In this document: positions 7,989 through 16,302 of the stretch, in pieces
Numbering within the stretch: position 1 is the first letter of the stretch
Layout of the letters: every line of letters starts with the position of its first letter
Origin: Actinoplanes sichuanensis
GTDB lineage: Bacteria; Actinomycetota; Actinomycetes; Mycobacteriales; Micromonosporaceae
DNA: 64,000 nt
Assembly: GCF_033097365.1 (NCBI RefSeq)
Contig: NZ_AP028461.1
Location: 9,451,501-9,515,500 of the forward strand
Reading direction: 5' to 3'
Made by a program: the position numbers and the translations under genes
The notes under the pieces: model-generated
Told to the model about the DNA's origin: nothing
The model's input: only the letters and a program-made list of their open reading frames with translations
The model's database searches: none

Positions 7989-9461
7989 TCAGAGGGGCCA
8001 CATGTGGACCGGGTCGTTGGTGCGCTGGTGGTCCAGGTAGCGCTGGGTCATCTCGCGCAGGGCGGCCGCCCGGGTCAAGCCACGATCCTCGGCGGCGCGG
8101 ACGGCTGCGGCCTGCCAACTTGCGCCGTTACGGCCGGTGCGGCAGCGGCCCTCGATGATGCCGAGCAACCGGTCGCGCTGGGTCGGGCATACGCCGAGCA
8201 GATCCAGGCCCGCGTGCGCCTGCGGCAGCAGAACCTCGCGGACCAGCGTGGTGACCGGCACCTCGCCGACACCGGGCCAGGTCAGGCAGGCCGAGATGCC
8301 GTCGCGGGCGCCGGCCCGGAAGTTCGCCTCGGCGGCGGCGAAACCGAGACTGGACCAGATCGGCGGGTCGTCCGAGGCGAGCTTGCGCACCAGTCCGAAG
8401 TAGAGCGCCGCGTTCGCGACCACGTCGGCAGCGGTCGGGCCGGACGGCAGCACCCGGTTCTCCACTCGCAGGTGGGGTCGTTCCGCGGACACGTCATAAA
8501 CCGGACGATTCCAGCGGTAGACCGTGCCGTTGTGCAGGCGTAGCTCGTACAGCTGCGGGATTTTTCCGGAATCGCGGACCGCGACCGGATCCTCAGCGTT
8601 GAGCTCCGGAAGCAGGGGTGGAAAATATCGGAGATTCTCCTCGTAGAGGTCGAGGATCGAATCGATCCAGCGATCACCGAACCAGACCCGCGGCCGTACG
8701 CCCTGCGCGCTGAACTCGTCCGGCCGGGCGTCGGTGGCCTGCTCGAAGAACGGGATCCGGGTCTCCGCCCAGAGCTGCCGCCCGTAGAGGAACGGCGAGT
8801 TGGCGCCGAGCGCGAGCTGCACTCCGGCGATCGCCTGCGAGGCGTTCCAATGGCGCGCGAAGTCGTCCGGCGCGACCTGGATGTGAAACTGCGCGCTGGT
8901 GCAGGACGCTTCGGGCGCGATGGTGTCGCTGCTGGTGACGAGTCGCTCGACACCGCGGATGTCGATGTGGAATTCGTCACCCCGAGCGCCGGCGATCTCG
9001 GCGTCCAGGGCCCGGAAGCGCTCGTTGTCGGACAGGTTCGCCAGGACCACATGATCCTGGGTGAGCGTGGGCAGCATTCCGACCAGCACGAGACGGCACT
9101 CACCCTTGCCGGCGCATTCCGCGGCACCTCGCAAAGCGTCCAGAATGTCCTGTTCGAAGTCGGCCAACCCATCCCCGGACAATCCGCGGGGCGGAACGTT
9201 GAGCTCCAGGTTGAAGCGGCCCAGTTCGGGCTGGAACCGCGGGTCGCCCAGGTCGGCGAGGATCTCGGCATTGCGCATGGCCGGGGCGGCGTCCGCGTCG
9301 ACCAGGTTGATCTCGATCTCCAGACCGGCGGTCGGCGCTCCGGCCTGGAACGGCACGGTGTCCAGCATGCCGGTGAGCACGTCCAGGCAGCGGCGCACCT
9401 TCCGACGGAAGGCGACCCGGTCATGCGGCGAGAAGACGGCGGTCACCAGATCCTTGCCCAT
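7989..9461 (-). CDS. Glutamate-cysteine ligase family (GCS2) protein
   Basis: A 490-residue enzyme of the GCS2 family, which joins L-glutamate and an amine (classically L-cysteine) through an ATP-dependent gamma-glutamyl bond. Family features visible: GLEIEINLVDA near residue 47 (metal-binding acidic residues of the first strand), PELGRFNLELNVPPR, SCTSAQFHIQVAP, ALGANSPFLYGRQLWAETR and LRVENRVLPSGPT. Actinobacteria use members of this group in several pathways (for example EgtA in ergothioneine synthesis), and the window gives no partner gene, so the true amine substrate is open. GAGGGATC stands before the ATG at 9461. A perfect 16-bp palindrome lies 56 bases upstream of the start and could control it. 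Confidence 0.87.
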   Translation of the reverse strand: MGKDLVTAVFSPHDRVAFRRKVRRCLDVLTGMLDTVPFQAGAPTAGLEIEINLVDADAAPAMRNAEILADLGDPRFQPELGRFNLELNVPPRGLSGDGLADFEQDILDALRGAAECAGKGECRLVLVGMLPTLTQDHVVLANLSDNERFRALDAEIAGARGDEFHIDIRGVERLVTSSDTIAPEASCTSAQFHIQVAPDDFARHWNASQAIAGVQLALGANSPFLYGRQLWAETRIPFFEQATDARPDEFSAQGVRPRVWFGDRWIDSILDLYEENLRYFPPLLPELNAEDPVAVRDSGKIPQLYELRLHNGTVYRWNRPVYDVSAERPHLRVENRVLPSGPTAADVVANAALYFGLVRKLASDDPPIWSSLGFAAAEANFRAGARDGISACLTWPGVGEVPVTTLVREVLLPQAHAGLDLLGVCPTQRDRLLGIIEGRCRTGRNGASWQAAAVRAAEDRGLTRAAALREMTQRYLDHQRTNDPVHMWPL

Positions 9462-9516
9462 GATCCCTCCCGGGGACGGCTGAGGATGAACCGGACGTCG
9501 ATCACCGCTCTGTGAA

Positions 9517-9532
9517 CGAACGCATGCGTTCG
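9517..9532. promoter_or_regulatory. Perfect 16-bp palindrome, candidate operator
   Basis: CGAACGCATGCGTTCG reads the same on both strands. It sits 56-71 bases upstream of the GCS2-type gene (start 9461) and between that gene and the yceI terminator, so it can serve only the GCS2-type gene. It is probably a dimeric regulator site; the regulator is unknown. Confidence 0.5.
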
Positions 9533-9575
9533 GTTAGCCTGCCATCTTGCGCGATGGACCGCCAGAGATTCGAAA

Positions 9576-9602
9576 AGCGCCGCCCGGACCCCGGGCGGCG
9601 CT
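9576..9602 (-). terminator. Terminator of yceI
   Basis: AGCGCCGCCCGG (9576-9587) and CCGGGCGGCGCT (9591-9602) form a perfect 12-bp stem with a three-base loop. On the minus strand TTTTCG follows. It lies 17 bases after the yceI stop. Confidence 0.9.
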
Positions 9603-9618
9603 CATCGAATGTGGAGTG

Positions 9619-10197
9619 TCAGGCGGCCGGCTGCTGCAGGACGGCCTCGCCCTCGATCTCGATCTTGACCTTCTTGCTGACCATGAAGCCACCGGTCTCC
9701 AGGGCGACGTTCCAGGACAGGCCCCAGTCGTCACGGTCGATCTCGGTGTGCGCGCTGAAACCGAAGACATGCTGACCGTACGGGCTGGTGGTGGCGCCCT
9801 CGAACTCGACGACCAGCTCGACCGGCCGGGTGACGTCCTTGATGGTGAGCTCGCCGTCGAGCACGAACTCGGCACCGGCGTGCGACTTCACGCCCGTGCT
9901 GCGGAACTCCATGGTCGGGTACTTCTCGACCTCGAAGAAGTCACCGGTGCGCAGGTGGTTGTCCCGGTCGACCTGGCCGGTCTCGACGCTCGCCGTCTTG
10001 ATCGAGGCGGTGACCGAGGAGTCGAGCGGGTTCTCGCCGACCACGATGGTGGCGGTGGCCTCGGCGAACTGGCCGCGAACCTTGCTGACCATGAGGTGCT
10101 TGACCACGAACCCGACCCGCTTGTGCGCCGCGTCCAGGTCGTAGGTGCCGGCGGCGGGGATCTGCAGGCCTTCGAACTCACGGGTGCTGACGGTCAT
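9619..10197 (-). CDS. YceI family protein
   Basis: A 192-residue protein of the YceI family, a lipocalin-like beta barrel that binds isoprenoid or polyprenyl lipids. Signatures: GTYDLDAAHKRVGFVVKHLMVSKVRGQF near the N-terminus, DNHLRTGDFFEVEKYPTMEF (the conserved D-x-x-L-x-x-x-DFF block at about residue 83), and the closing GFSAHTEIDRDDWGLSWN. No signal peptide is visible, unlike the periplasmic E. coli form, so it is probably cytoplasmic. GAAGG precedes the ATG at 10197. It is divergent from the marR gene, and its likely promoter overlaps an inverted repeat, so the MarR protein is the probable regulator. A strong terminator follows. Confidence 0.93.
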   Translation of the reverse strand: MTVSTREFEGLQIPAAGTYDLDAAHKRVGFVVKHLMVSKVRGQFAEATATIVVGENPLDSSVTASIKTASVETGQVDRDNHLRTGDFFEVEKYPTMEFRSTGVKSHAGAEFVLDGELTIKDVTRPVELVVEFEGATTSPYGQHVFGFSAHTEIDRDDWGLSWNVALETGGFMVSKKVKIEIEGEAVLQQPAA

Positions 10198-10245
10198 GAC
10201 ACTGCCTTCTCTCGAAGCTCGTGGGGATGCTTGTCTGACGGAGCA

Positions 10246-10276
10246 ACTATATGCTCAGCAATATTCCTCCTGTCAA
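10246..10276 (-). promoter_or_regulatory. Probable yceI promoter with overlapping operator
   Basis: On the minus strand TTGACA (10271-10276) and TATAGT (10246-10251) are 19 bases apart, ahead of yceI. The stretch at 10249-10264 (ATATGCTCAGCAATAT) is an imperfect palindrome around GCT-C-AGC and overlaps the -10 side. This fits control by the divergent MarR protein; the binding itself is inference. Confidence 0.5.
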
Positions 10277-10297
10277 GTGCCTGGTAGAGTTCGCATC

Positions 10298-10783
10298 GTG
10301 AACAAGGACCTGGACGATCCACGCCTCACCGCAGTCGGACTGCTCGCCGAGGCGTACACCGGATTGATGAACCGGCTTGCCGCGCAGTTCGAGGAGCACC
10401 GCCTCTCCCAGGTGGAGTTCGAGGTGCTGATGCGGCTCGCCCGGTCCCCCGGCAACCACCTGCGGATGACCGATCTGGCCGGTCAGACCACGCTCTCCAC
10501 CAGCGGAGTCACCCGAGTCGTCGATCGGATGGAACGCACCGGACTGGTCCGGCGGGAGGCCTGCCCGAGTGACCGGCGCAGCTCCTACGCGGTGATCACC
10601 GATGTCGGCATGCAGCGTCTCGCCGACGTCCTGCCGGGGCACCTCGAGCTCGTCCAGAGGTGGTATGTCGGTTTGCTTCCGGAGGCGAAGCTCACAGAGC
10701 TACTCGACTCGCTGCGCACGATCCGCGACGCGGTGAACCCGTGCGCGACAGCGGGCAGCGCGGAGACCGCACTGCCCGCTTGA
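10298..10783 (+). CDS. MarR family transcriptional regulator
   Basis: A 161-residue winged-helix regulator. The DNA-binding core lies at about residues 39-105: FEVLMRLARSPGNHLRMTDLAGQTTLSTSGVTRVVDRMERTGLVRR (recognition helix STSGVTRVVDRM), followed by the wing and SDRRSSYAVITDVG. Flanking helices at both ends would form the dimer interface. The GTG at 10298 is chosen because the protein then begins NKDLDDPRLTAVGLLAEAY; the longer frame runs through the intergenic operator. No strong ribosome binding site is seen, so it may be leaderless. It is divergent from yceI and probably represses it and itself in response to an unknown ligand. It ends seven bases from the convergent acyl-CoA dehydrogenase. 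Confidence 0.9.
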   Translation: MNKDLDDPRLTAVGLLAEAYTGLMNRLAAQFEEHRLSQVEFEVLMRLARSPGNHLRMTDLAGQTTLSTSGVTRVVDRMERTGLVRREACPSDRRSSYAVITDVGMQRLADVLPGHLELVQRWYVGLLPEAKLTELLDSLRTIRDAVNPCATAGSAETALPA

Positions 10784-10790
10784 AAATCGC

Positions 10791-11948
10791 CTACAGCCCG
10801 AGGCCTCGGGCGATGAGCATGCGCTGCACCTCGGACGTGCCCTCGCCCACCTCGAGGATCTTCGCGTCCCGGTAAAAACGGCCGACCGCGGACTCGTTCA
10901 TGAAGCCGTACCCACCGTGCACCTGGGTGGCCCACCGGCTGTTCTCCATGGCCGCGTTGCTGGCGTTCAACTTGGCGATCGCCGCGTACCGCTTGAAGTC
11001 GTCGCCGGCCAGCATCCGGGCCGCCGCGTCGTAATAGCCGAGCCGGGCCGTGTGGGCGCGCAGATCCATGTCCGCGATGAGGAACTTCACCGCCTGGTAG
11101 TCGCTGATCGCGTGACCGAAAGCGGTCCGGTTCTTGGCGTAGGTCACCGACTCGTCGACGCAGCCCTGGGCCAGGCCCACCGACAGCGCCGCGATCGCGA
11201 TCCGACCCTCGTCGAGGATCCGCAGGAACTGGGCGTACCCCCGGCCGCGCTCGCCGAGCAGGTTGGCCGCCGGCACCCGGACGTCGTCGAAGGACAACTC
11301 GTGGGTGTCCGACGCGCACCAGCCGACCTTCGAATACCCCGGGGCGACCGTGAAACCGGGTGTTCCCGAGGGCACGATGATCGTCGAAAGTTCCTTGCTG
11401 CCGTCCGGGTTCGTCCCGGTCACCGCCATGACGTTGACCAGGCAGGTGATGTCGGTACCGGAGTTCGTGATGAACGCCTTCGTCCCGTTGATCACCCATT
11501 CGCCGGTGCTCTCGTCGAGCACAGCCCGGGTCAGCGTGCCGGACGCGTCCGAACCGGCGCCCGGCTCGGTCAGCCCGAACGCCGCCAACGCCTCCCCGCT
11601 GGTCAGCCTGGGCAGCCACTGTTTGCGCTGCTCATCGGTGCCGAAACGGTAGATCGGCATGGCACCGAGCGAAACCGCCGCCTCCAGAGTGATGGCGACC
11701 GAACTGTCCACCCTGGCCAGTTCCTCCAGAGCCAGGCAGAGCGCGAAGTAGTCACCGCCCATCCCGCCGTGCTCCTCGGGGAACGGCAGGCCGAACAGGC
11801 CCATGCTCCCCATCTGGCGAATGACCTCGTACGGGAAGGTCTTCTTCTCGTAGTGGTCGGCGATGACCGGTGCGACCTGCTCACGTGCGAACTGACGCAC
11901 GCTGTCGCGCAACTCCTCGTACTCCTTGTCGAGCCGGAAGTCGACCAT
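10791..11948 (-). CDS. Acyl-CoA dehydrogenase
   Basis: A 385-residue FAD enzyme that oxidises an acyl-CoA to the 2,3-enoyl-CoA and passes electrons to ETF. Domains in order: N-terminal helices (to about residue 115), the beta domain with AFGLTEPGAGSDASG (FAD/substrate motif), and the C-terminal helical domain with RIAIAALSVGLAQGC, NRTAFG and QVHGGYGF. The predicted catalytic base is Glu369 in GEGTSEVQ, the usual place for short- and medium-chain enzymes; isovaleryl-CoA dehydrogenases usually have Gly or Ala there, so the exact substrate is uncertain. The gene starts 12 bases after the carboxyltransferase stop, so the two are an operon. With the HMG-CoA lyase and biotin carboxylase nearby, leucine or branched-chain acyl-CoA breakdown is the best guess. 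Confidence 0.93.
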   Translation of the reverse strand: MVDFRLDKEYEELRDSVRQFAREQVAPVIADHYEKKTFPYEVIRQMGSMGLFGLPFPEEHGGMGGDYFALCLALEELARVDSSVAITLEAAVSLGAMPIYRFGTDEQRKQWLPRLTSGEALAAFGLTEPGAGSDASGTLTRAVLDESTGEWVINGTKAFITNSGTDITCLVNVMAVTGTNPDGSKELSTIIVPSGTPGFTVAPGYSKVGWCASDTHELSFDDVRVPAANLLGERGRGYAQFLRILDEGRIAIAALSVGLAQGCVDESVTYAKNRTAFGHAISDYQAVKFLIADMDLRAHTARLGYYDAAARMLAGDDFKRYAAIAKLNASNAAMENSRWATQVHGGYGFMNESAVGRFYRDAKILEVGEGTSEVQRMLIARGLGL

Positions 11949-11960
11949 CTCAGCCTCTCT

Positions 11961-13484
11961 CTACACAGGATTGACGCCGTGCCGGCGCCGTGAGAACGAG
12001 CGGTCCCGGCCCTGCGCGGCGGAGAACCGTCGCACCAACTCGGCCCGCAGGTCGCCCGGCTCCACCACGGCGTCCACCACGAGCTCGCTGGCCAGGCGCA
12101 TGATGTCGATGTCGCGCTCATACTCGGCGCGGCGCTCGGCGACGAATGTGGCCCGTTCCTCCGGGTCCTCGATCGCCGCGATCTTCTTGGCATAAACGGC
12201 GTTCACCGCCGCCTCGGCGCCCATCACCGCGATCTTGGCGGTGGGCAGGGCGATCGTCGCGTCCGGGTCGAAACCGGGACCGGCCATCGCGTAGAGACCG
12301 GCACCGTACGCCTTGCGGACCACCACACAGATCTTCGGCACCGTGGCCTCGGAGATCGCGGTGATCATTTTGGCGCCGTGCCGGATGATGCCCTGTTTCT
12401 CCACCGCGGTGCCGACCATGAACCCCGGCACGTCGGTGAGGAACAGCAGTGGGACGTTGAAGGCGTCACAGAGCTGCACGAAACGGCTCGCCTTGTCGGC
12501 CGAGTCGACGAACAGCACACCGCCCTTGAACATCGAGTTGTTGCCGATCACGCCGACCACCTCGCCGTCGAGGCGGGCGAACCCCACGGTCAGTTCACGG
12601 GCCCAGAGCGCCCAGATCTCGAAATACGAGTTCTCGTCGACCAGGCCTTTCACGTACCTCCGCATGTCGAAGGCCTGACGCTCGGAAACCGGGACCAGAC
12701 CGGCGAGGTCGACTTTGGCGGGGTTTGCGGCGGTGGCCGCCGGAGGCTTGCCGGTCCAGTTGGACGGGAGGTAGGACAGGTATGTCCGAACCACGTCGAG
12801 CGCCTCGCGCTCGGTCTTGCAGAGGAAGTGGCCGACGCCGGACTCGGTGCAATGCACCCGCGCGCCACCCATCGCCTCGAGCGTGGTCTTCTCACCGGTG
12901 ACCATCTCGACCATCCGGTCGGACCCCAGATACATACTGGCGTTGCCCTCGACCATGGCGACGACGTCGCAGAAGGCCGGAATGTACGCCCCACCGGCGG
13001 CCGACGGCCCGAACAGCGCACAGACCTGCGGTATCGAGCCGGACGCCTTGACCTGGGTGTGGAAGATCTTGCCGGCGCCACGACGGCCCGGGAACAGATC
13101 GACCTGGTCGGTGATCCGCGCGCCGGCCGAATCGACCAGGTAGACCATCGGGACGCCGGTCTGGTAGGCGCGCTCGATGATCCGGATGATCTTCTCGACG
13201 GTACGGGCGCCCCAGGAGCCCGCCTTGACCGTCGAATCGTTCGCCATCACGCACACGTCGCGGCCGTCGATCCGAGCCGCTCCGGTGATCACACCATCCG
13301 CGGGCAGTCCGTCGGCCAGACTGTTGGCGAAGAGTCCGTCCTCGACGAAGGACCCCTCGTCGACCAGCAGCGAGATCCGCTCCCGGGCGAAGAGTTTGCC
13401 CTTGTCGGCGTTGGCGGCGTGATAGCGCTCCGCACCGCCCGCCAGCACCCGCTTGCGCGCTCCGGCCAGCGCCTCCCCGTCCAT
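11961..13484 (-). CDS. Acyl-CoA carboxylase, carboxyltransferase (beta) subunit
   Basis: A 507-residue carboxyltransferase of the AccD/MccB/PccB family, which moves CO2 from carboxybiotin to an acyl-CoA. The two crotonase-like halves are clear: the N-half has NDSTVKAGSWG, YLVDSAGARI and GPSAAGGAYIPAFCD, and the C-half has LVDENSYFEIW, VGVIGNNSMFKGG, LFLTDVPGFMVG and KAYGAGLYAMAG. The NSTVKGG/FARV type suggests methylcrotonyl-CoA or a similar branched substrate, in keeping with the HMG-CoA lyase gene 2 kb away. GGAGG lies just before the ATG at 13484. A TAACG-AG-CGTTA palindrome at 13520-13531 is placed to control the operon with the acyl-CoA dehydrogenase. Confidence 0.92.
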   Translation of the reverse strand: MDGEALAGARKRVLAGGAERYHAANADKGKLFARERISLLVDEGSFVEDGLFANSLADGLPADGVITGAARIDGRDVCVMANDSTVKAGSWGARTVEKIIRIIERAYQTGVPMVYLVDSAGARITDQVDLFPGRRGAGKIFHTQVKASGSIPQVCALFGPSAAGGAYIPAFCDVVAMVEGNASMYLGSDRMVEMVTGEKTTLEAMGGARVHCTESGVGHFLCKTEREALDVVRTYLSYLPSNWTGKPPAATAANPAKVDLAGLVPVSERQAFDMRRYVKGLVDENSYFEIWALWARELTVGFARLDGEVVGVIGNNSMFKGGVLFVDSADKASRFVQLCDAFNVPLLFLTDVPGFMVGTAVEKQGIIRHGAKMITAISEATVPKICVVVRKAYGAGLYAMAGPGFDPDATIALPTAKIAVMGAEAAVNAVYAKKIAAIEDPEERATFVAERRAEYERDIDIMRLASELVVDAVVEPGDLRAELVRRFSAAQGRDRSFSRRRHGVNPV

Positions 13485-13519
13485 GCCTGCCTCCGCATCC
13501 GTAGCCGACGATGTCGACT

Positions 13520-13531
13520 TAACGAGCGTTA
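13520..13531. promoter_or_regulatory. TAACG-NN-CGTTA palindrome, candidate TetR operator
   Basis: TAACGAGCGTTA lies 36 bases upstream of the carboxyltransferase start. A related copy (TAACGGTCGTTC) lies just before the tetR gene at 18342. The shared form suggests a common TetR-type operator for the acyl-CoA genes. Confidence 0.5.
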
Positions 13532-13564
13532 GGTTATCTCACCCAGTGGACGGCGGGCAATGCC

Positions 13565-13599
13565 GAACGGGAGCCCCCGTGGCTCGGGGGCTCCCGTTC
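13565..13599 (-). terminator. Terminator after the chaplin-like gene
   Basis: GAACGGGAGCCCCCG (13565-13579) and CGGGGGCTCCCGTTC (13585-13599) form a perfect 15-bp stem with a five-base loop. It lies 112 bases past the stop at 13711 and ahead of the next operon. The T-run on the minus strand is poor. Confidence 0.75.
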
Positions 13600-13710
13600 G
13601 TCTTCACTGCTACCGGCGCTGTGGAGTGGCGCCGGCGGTCATCGGCCCCGAGCGGAGCCGATGCGGGTCACGCCCGGGACCGGCGCGACCCGGCCTATCG
13701 CCGCGCTGAC

Positions 13711-14805
13711 TCAGCGCAGGCCGAACAGGTCGAAGGCGCCCAGGCCACCCAGGTCGTTCAGGCCACCGAGGTCGCCCAGGCCGTCGAGACCGTCCAGGTC
13801 GCCCAGGCCGTCCAGGTCACCGGGGAAGCCGATCGAGGAGAACCGCTCGACGGTCTTGGAAGTACGGCCGCCGTTGTCGTAGCCGGCAGTGTCGACGTCC
13901 GCGTCGGCCACCGGCTCCTCGGCGTCGACGACGTCCTGCGTGTCGTTGTAGCCCTGGGCGCCACGGACGTCGCCCTTGTCGTTGTAACCCTGGGCTCCGC
14001 GGACGTCGCCCTGGATGTTCTTGTGCCGCTTGGGGATCCGGTGGCCGTAACCCTGGCCACGGACGTCGGCCGGGTAGCCGTAGGCCACGTTGCCGGTGGG
14101 GCAGACGCAGTCACTGCCACCGAGGATGTAGGACGGGGCGGTGTAGACCGGAACGACCGGCTCGACGTACTGCACCGCCTGGGTGTAGACGATGTCAGCA
14201 CCGCCGCCACAGGAACCGTAGGCGCCGGCGTATCCGAACGCGCCGAGCGAGCTGCCGCACGGGTCGACCGGCGCGACGTACTGGGCGGCGTCGTAGCCCG
14301 CGTAGTCGACCTGGTCGTAGCCGTAGTCGACGCTGTCGACGACCCCGTAGTCGGCGACCCCGCCACCACACGAGCTGGCGGCCACGTAGGCCGAGCAGCT
14401 CGAGAAGTTGTCGGCCCGCACGAACTGCTGGACCGGAACCTCGACCGCCTGCACGGCCTGGACCGCCTGCACGGCCTGGCCGGAGTACCCGAAGCCGCCA
14501 CCACCACACGTGCCGTAGGAGCTGGCCGCACCGAGCAGGGCGAACGAGTTGCCGCAGGAGCTGGTCGGCATCGCGAACGAGGCGCCGTCGAGGGTGCTGA
14601 AGCTGTTGAAGCTGCCGAGGCTGATCCGGCTGACGCTGCCGAAGAGTCCACCGAATCCGCCGAGGATGCCGGACTCGGTGACGCTCTCCGTCCGGTGGGT
14701 CTGGTTGACCTCGGCGGCCTGCGCCATGGCGGTCGGCGCGAGCAGCAGGGCACCCGCGGCCAGGACGCCGACACTTAGAGCCTTACGAACCCAAGTCTTC
14801 TTCAT
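13711..14805 (-). CDS. Secreted Cys-paired repeat protein, chaplin-like
   Basis: A 364-residue exported protein. A signal peptide is clear (KKTWVRKAL, hydrophobic core, cleavage after about AMAQA, residue 30). The mature part has spaced cysteine pairs at 84/100, 137/146, 183/199 and 233/235. The segments CGNSFALLGAASSYGTC and CGSSLGAFGYAGAYGSC resemble the C-G-N ... G-x-C core of Streptomyces chaplins. Between them are Gln/Val repeats (AVQAVQAVQAVEVPVQ), then two GDVRGAQGYND repeats near 267-290 and a Gly-Leu-Asp-rich tail (GDLDGLGDLDGL). It is probably a surface protein of hyphae or sporangia; the chaplin link is inference. The ATG at 14805 is preferred; a GTG at 14826 would add seven residues. 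It interrupts the acyl-CoA gene set but runs as its own unit. Confidence 0.75.
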   Translation of the reverse strand: MKKTWVRKALSVGVLAAGALLLAPTAMAQAAEVNQTHRTESVTESGILGGFGGLFGSVSRISLGSFNSFSTLDGASFAMPTSSCGNSFALLGAASSYGTCGGGGFGYSGQAVQAVQAVQAVEVPVQQFVRADNFSSCSAYVAASSCGGGVADYGVVDSVDYGYDQVDYAGYDAAQYVAPVDPCGSSLGAFGYAGAYGSCGGGADIVYTQAVQYVEPVVPVYTAPSYILGGSDCVCPTGNVAYGYPADVRGQGYGHRIPKRHKNIQGDVRGAQGYNDKGDVRGAQGYNDTQDVVDAEEPVADADVDTAGYDNGGRTSKTVERFSSIGFPGDLDGLGDLDGLDGLGDLGGLNDLGGLGAFDLFGLR

Positions 14806-14987
14806 CAGAAAAGGGAAGCCTTTCACAAATGGTCAGCATTGGTTTTGCGTATTCAGTTGACTGCTCTGCTTTTGGGCACAGTGATGCCCGGGGCGGTGAT
14901 GAACTGCGATCAGAGCTCGGGCGCTCGTACGATTCGCCGCCTGTACGCAAACGGTTCAGGAATCGCGTGGCCCGGCGAAGGGGGGAA

Positions 14988-15290
14988 CTACGCCACCGGC
15001 TCGAGGTTCATCCGCTCGGAGGCGATCACTGGATCCGCGACGGACCCCGGCGGCTGGACGGCCGCTTCGAGGAGCCCGTCGACCGTGCGTTCACACCCGG
15101 CAAAGGTCGCGGTCGACCCACCGACAACGGGTACACGCAGGCGCCACCGTGATCCGGTGCGTCCGGCGCGGCGCTCCGGCCGCCGCTCCGCCCCCTGGCT
15201 GTGGGACGGCATGAGCGGGGAGCCGCCGTGGGGATTCGCTGCGGACCGGCGAGCCGTGCGCTCGACGCGCTCAGCCTGCCAGTCCGTCAT
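14988..15290 (-). CDS. Small hypothetical protein
   Basis: A 100-residue protein I do not recognise. It starts MTDWQAERVERTARR, has a basic middle (ERRPERRAGRTGSRWRLRVP) and ends GCERTVDGLLEAAVQPPGSVADPVIASERMNLEPVA. Support for a real gene comes from a GAGGGG eight bases before the ATG at 15290, strongly GC-rich third codon positions, and two ACCAATACC direct repeats upstream that could be regulatory. There is no signal peptide, membrane span or known motif. It lies between the chaplin-like gene and the HMG-CoA lyase. Confidence 0.5.
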   Translation of the reverse strand: MTDWQAERVERTARRSAANPHGGSPLMPSHSQGAERRPERRAGRTGSRWRLRVPVVGGSTATFAGCERTVDGLLEAAVQPPGSVADPVIASERMNLEPVA

Positions 15291-15328
15291 GCTCTGCCCC
15301 TCGTCGTCAATAGGTGACCGTTCCAGCG

Positions 15329-15351
15329 GGTATTGGTCACTCGGTATTGGT
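15329..15351. repeat. 9-bp direct repeat upstream of small gene
   Basis: GGTATTGGT occurs at 15329-15337 and 15343-15351, 14 bases apart, about 40-60 bases ahead of the ATG at 15290. On the coding strand it reads ACCAATACC twice. Spacing suggests activator half-sites, but nothing else supports this. Confidence 0.35.
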
Positions 15352-15420
15352 AACGACGAGGTAGAGCCGGAAGTCACGCCGGCAAATCGGGAAAATGGCT
15401 ATAGAAAATCGCGCGCGGAA

Positions 15421-16302
15421 TCACACCAGACGGGTTCGCGGGCCGGCCCGCAGAACACCTGACGGCAACGGGCGGCCGACCAGGCGTTCTGCGAGGGCGG
15501 CCGCGTCGAGCAGAGCGTCCAGGTCGATTCCGGTGTCGATGCCCATGTCGTGCAGCATGTGGACGACCTCCTCGGTGGCCACGTTGCCGGAGGCACCCGG
15601 AGCGTACGGGCAGCCACCGAGCCCGCCCACGCTCGCGTCGAACTCGGTCACCCCCAGGTCCAGGGCGGTCAGGATGTTCGCGAGTCCCGTACCCCTGGTG
15701 TTGTGGAAGTGGAGCAGGTCGGGCCGCACCGCGGTGAGAAGATCACGGACCCGCTGCGGGGTGCCCATGCCCGTGGTGTCGCCGAAGGCGATGCGGTCCG
15801 CGCCGTCGGCGCGGACTCGGGCCACGATGCCGGCCACCCGGTCCGGGCCGATGTCGCCCTCGAAGGGACAGCCGAAGCTGGTCGCGACGATCACCTCGAG
15901 CGTCGCGCCCGCCTCGTGCACCAGCGGGATCAGCTGGGTGATGTCGTCGAGTGACTCGGCCGTTGACCGATTCAGATTGCGCCGGTTGTGGGTGTCGCTG
16001 GCCGACACCACCACCTCGATCTCCCGGAAACCGGCGGCCAGCGCACGCTGCGCACCACGGGTGTTCGGGATCAACGCCGAGTAGCGGACGTCCGGGTTCC
16101 GCCAGGCCTTCGCCCAGACCTCGTCGGCGTCGGCCATCTGCGGGATCGCCTTCGGATGGACGAACGACACCGCCTCGATCCGGCCCACACCGGTCCGGCT
16201 CAGTGCATCCAGCAGCTGAATCTTCGCCTCGGCCGGAACCGGATCCTCGTTCTGCAGACCGTCGCGGGGGCCGACCTCACGGATCGAGACCGTGGTCGTC
16301 AT
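15421..16302 (-). CDS. Hydroxymethylglutaryl-CoA lyase
   Basis: A 293-residue TIM-barrel enzyme that cleaves 3-hydroxy-3-methylglutaryl-CoA to acetyl-CoA and acetoacetate, the last step of leucine catabolism. The family motifs are complete: SIREVGPRDGLQNE at the N-terminus, VSFVHPKAIPQMADADEV, TSFGCPFEGDI, FGDTTGMGTP (metal ligands follow in HFHNTRGTG), and the signature SVGGLGGCPYAPGASGNVATE with the catalytic Cys. It overlaps the biotin carboxylase gene by four bases (ATGA), so the two are co-translated. Together with the carboxyltransferase, acyl-CoA dehydrogenase and TetR it makes a liu-type set. Confidence 0.94.
   Translation of the reverse strand: MTTTVSIREVGPRDGLQNEDPVPAEAKIQLLDALSRTGVGRIEAVSFVHPKAIPQMADADEVWAKAWRNPDVRYSALIPNTRGAQRALAAGFREIEVVVSASDTHNRRNLNRSTAESLDDITQLIPLVHEAGATLEVIVATSFGCPFEGDIGPDRVAGIVARVRADGADRIAFGDTTGMGTPQRVRDLLTAVRPDLLHFHNTRGTGLANILTALDLGVTEFDASVGGLGGCPYAPGASGNVATEEVVHMLHDMGIDTGIDLDALLDAAALAERLVGRPLPSGVLRAGPRTRLV

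Noticed and set aside
13453..14778. 441-codon frame on the plus strand rich in Val, Asp and Gly
   Set aside because: It is the complement of the secreted chaplin-like gene, which has a signal peptide and Cys pattern.
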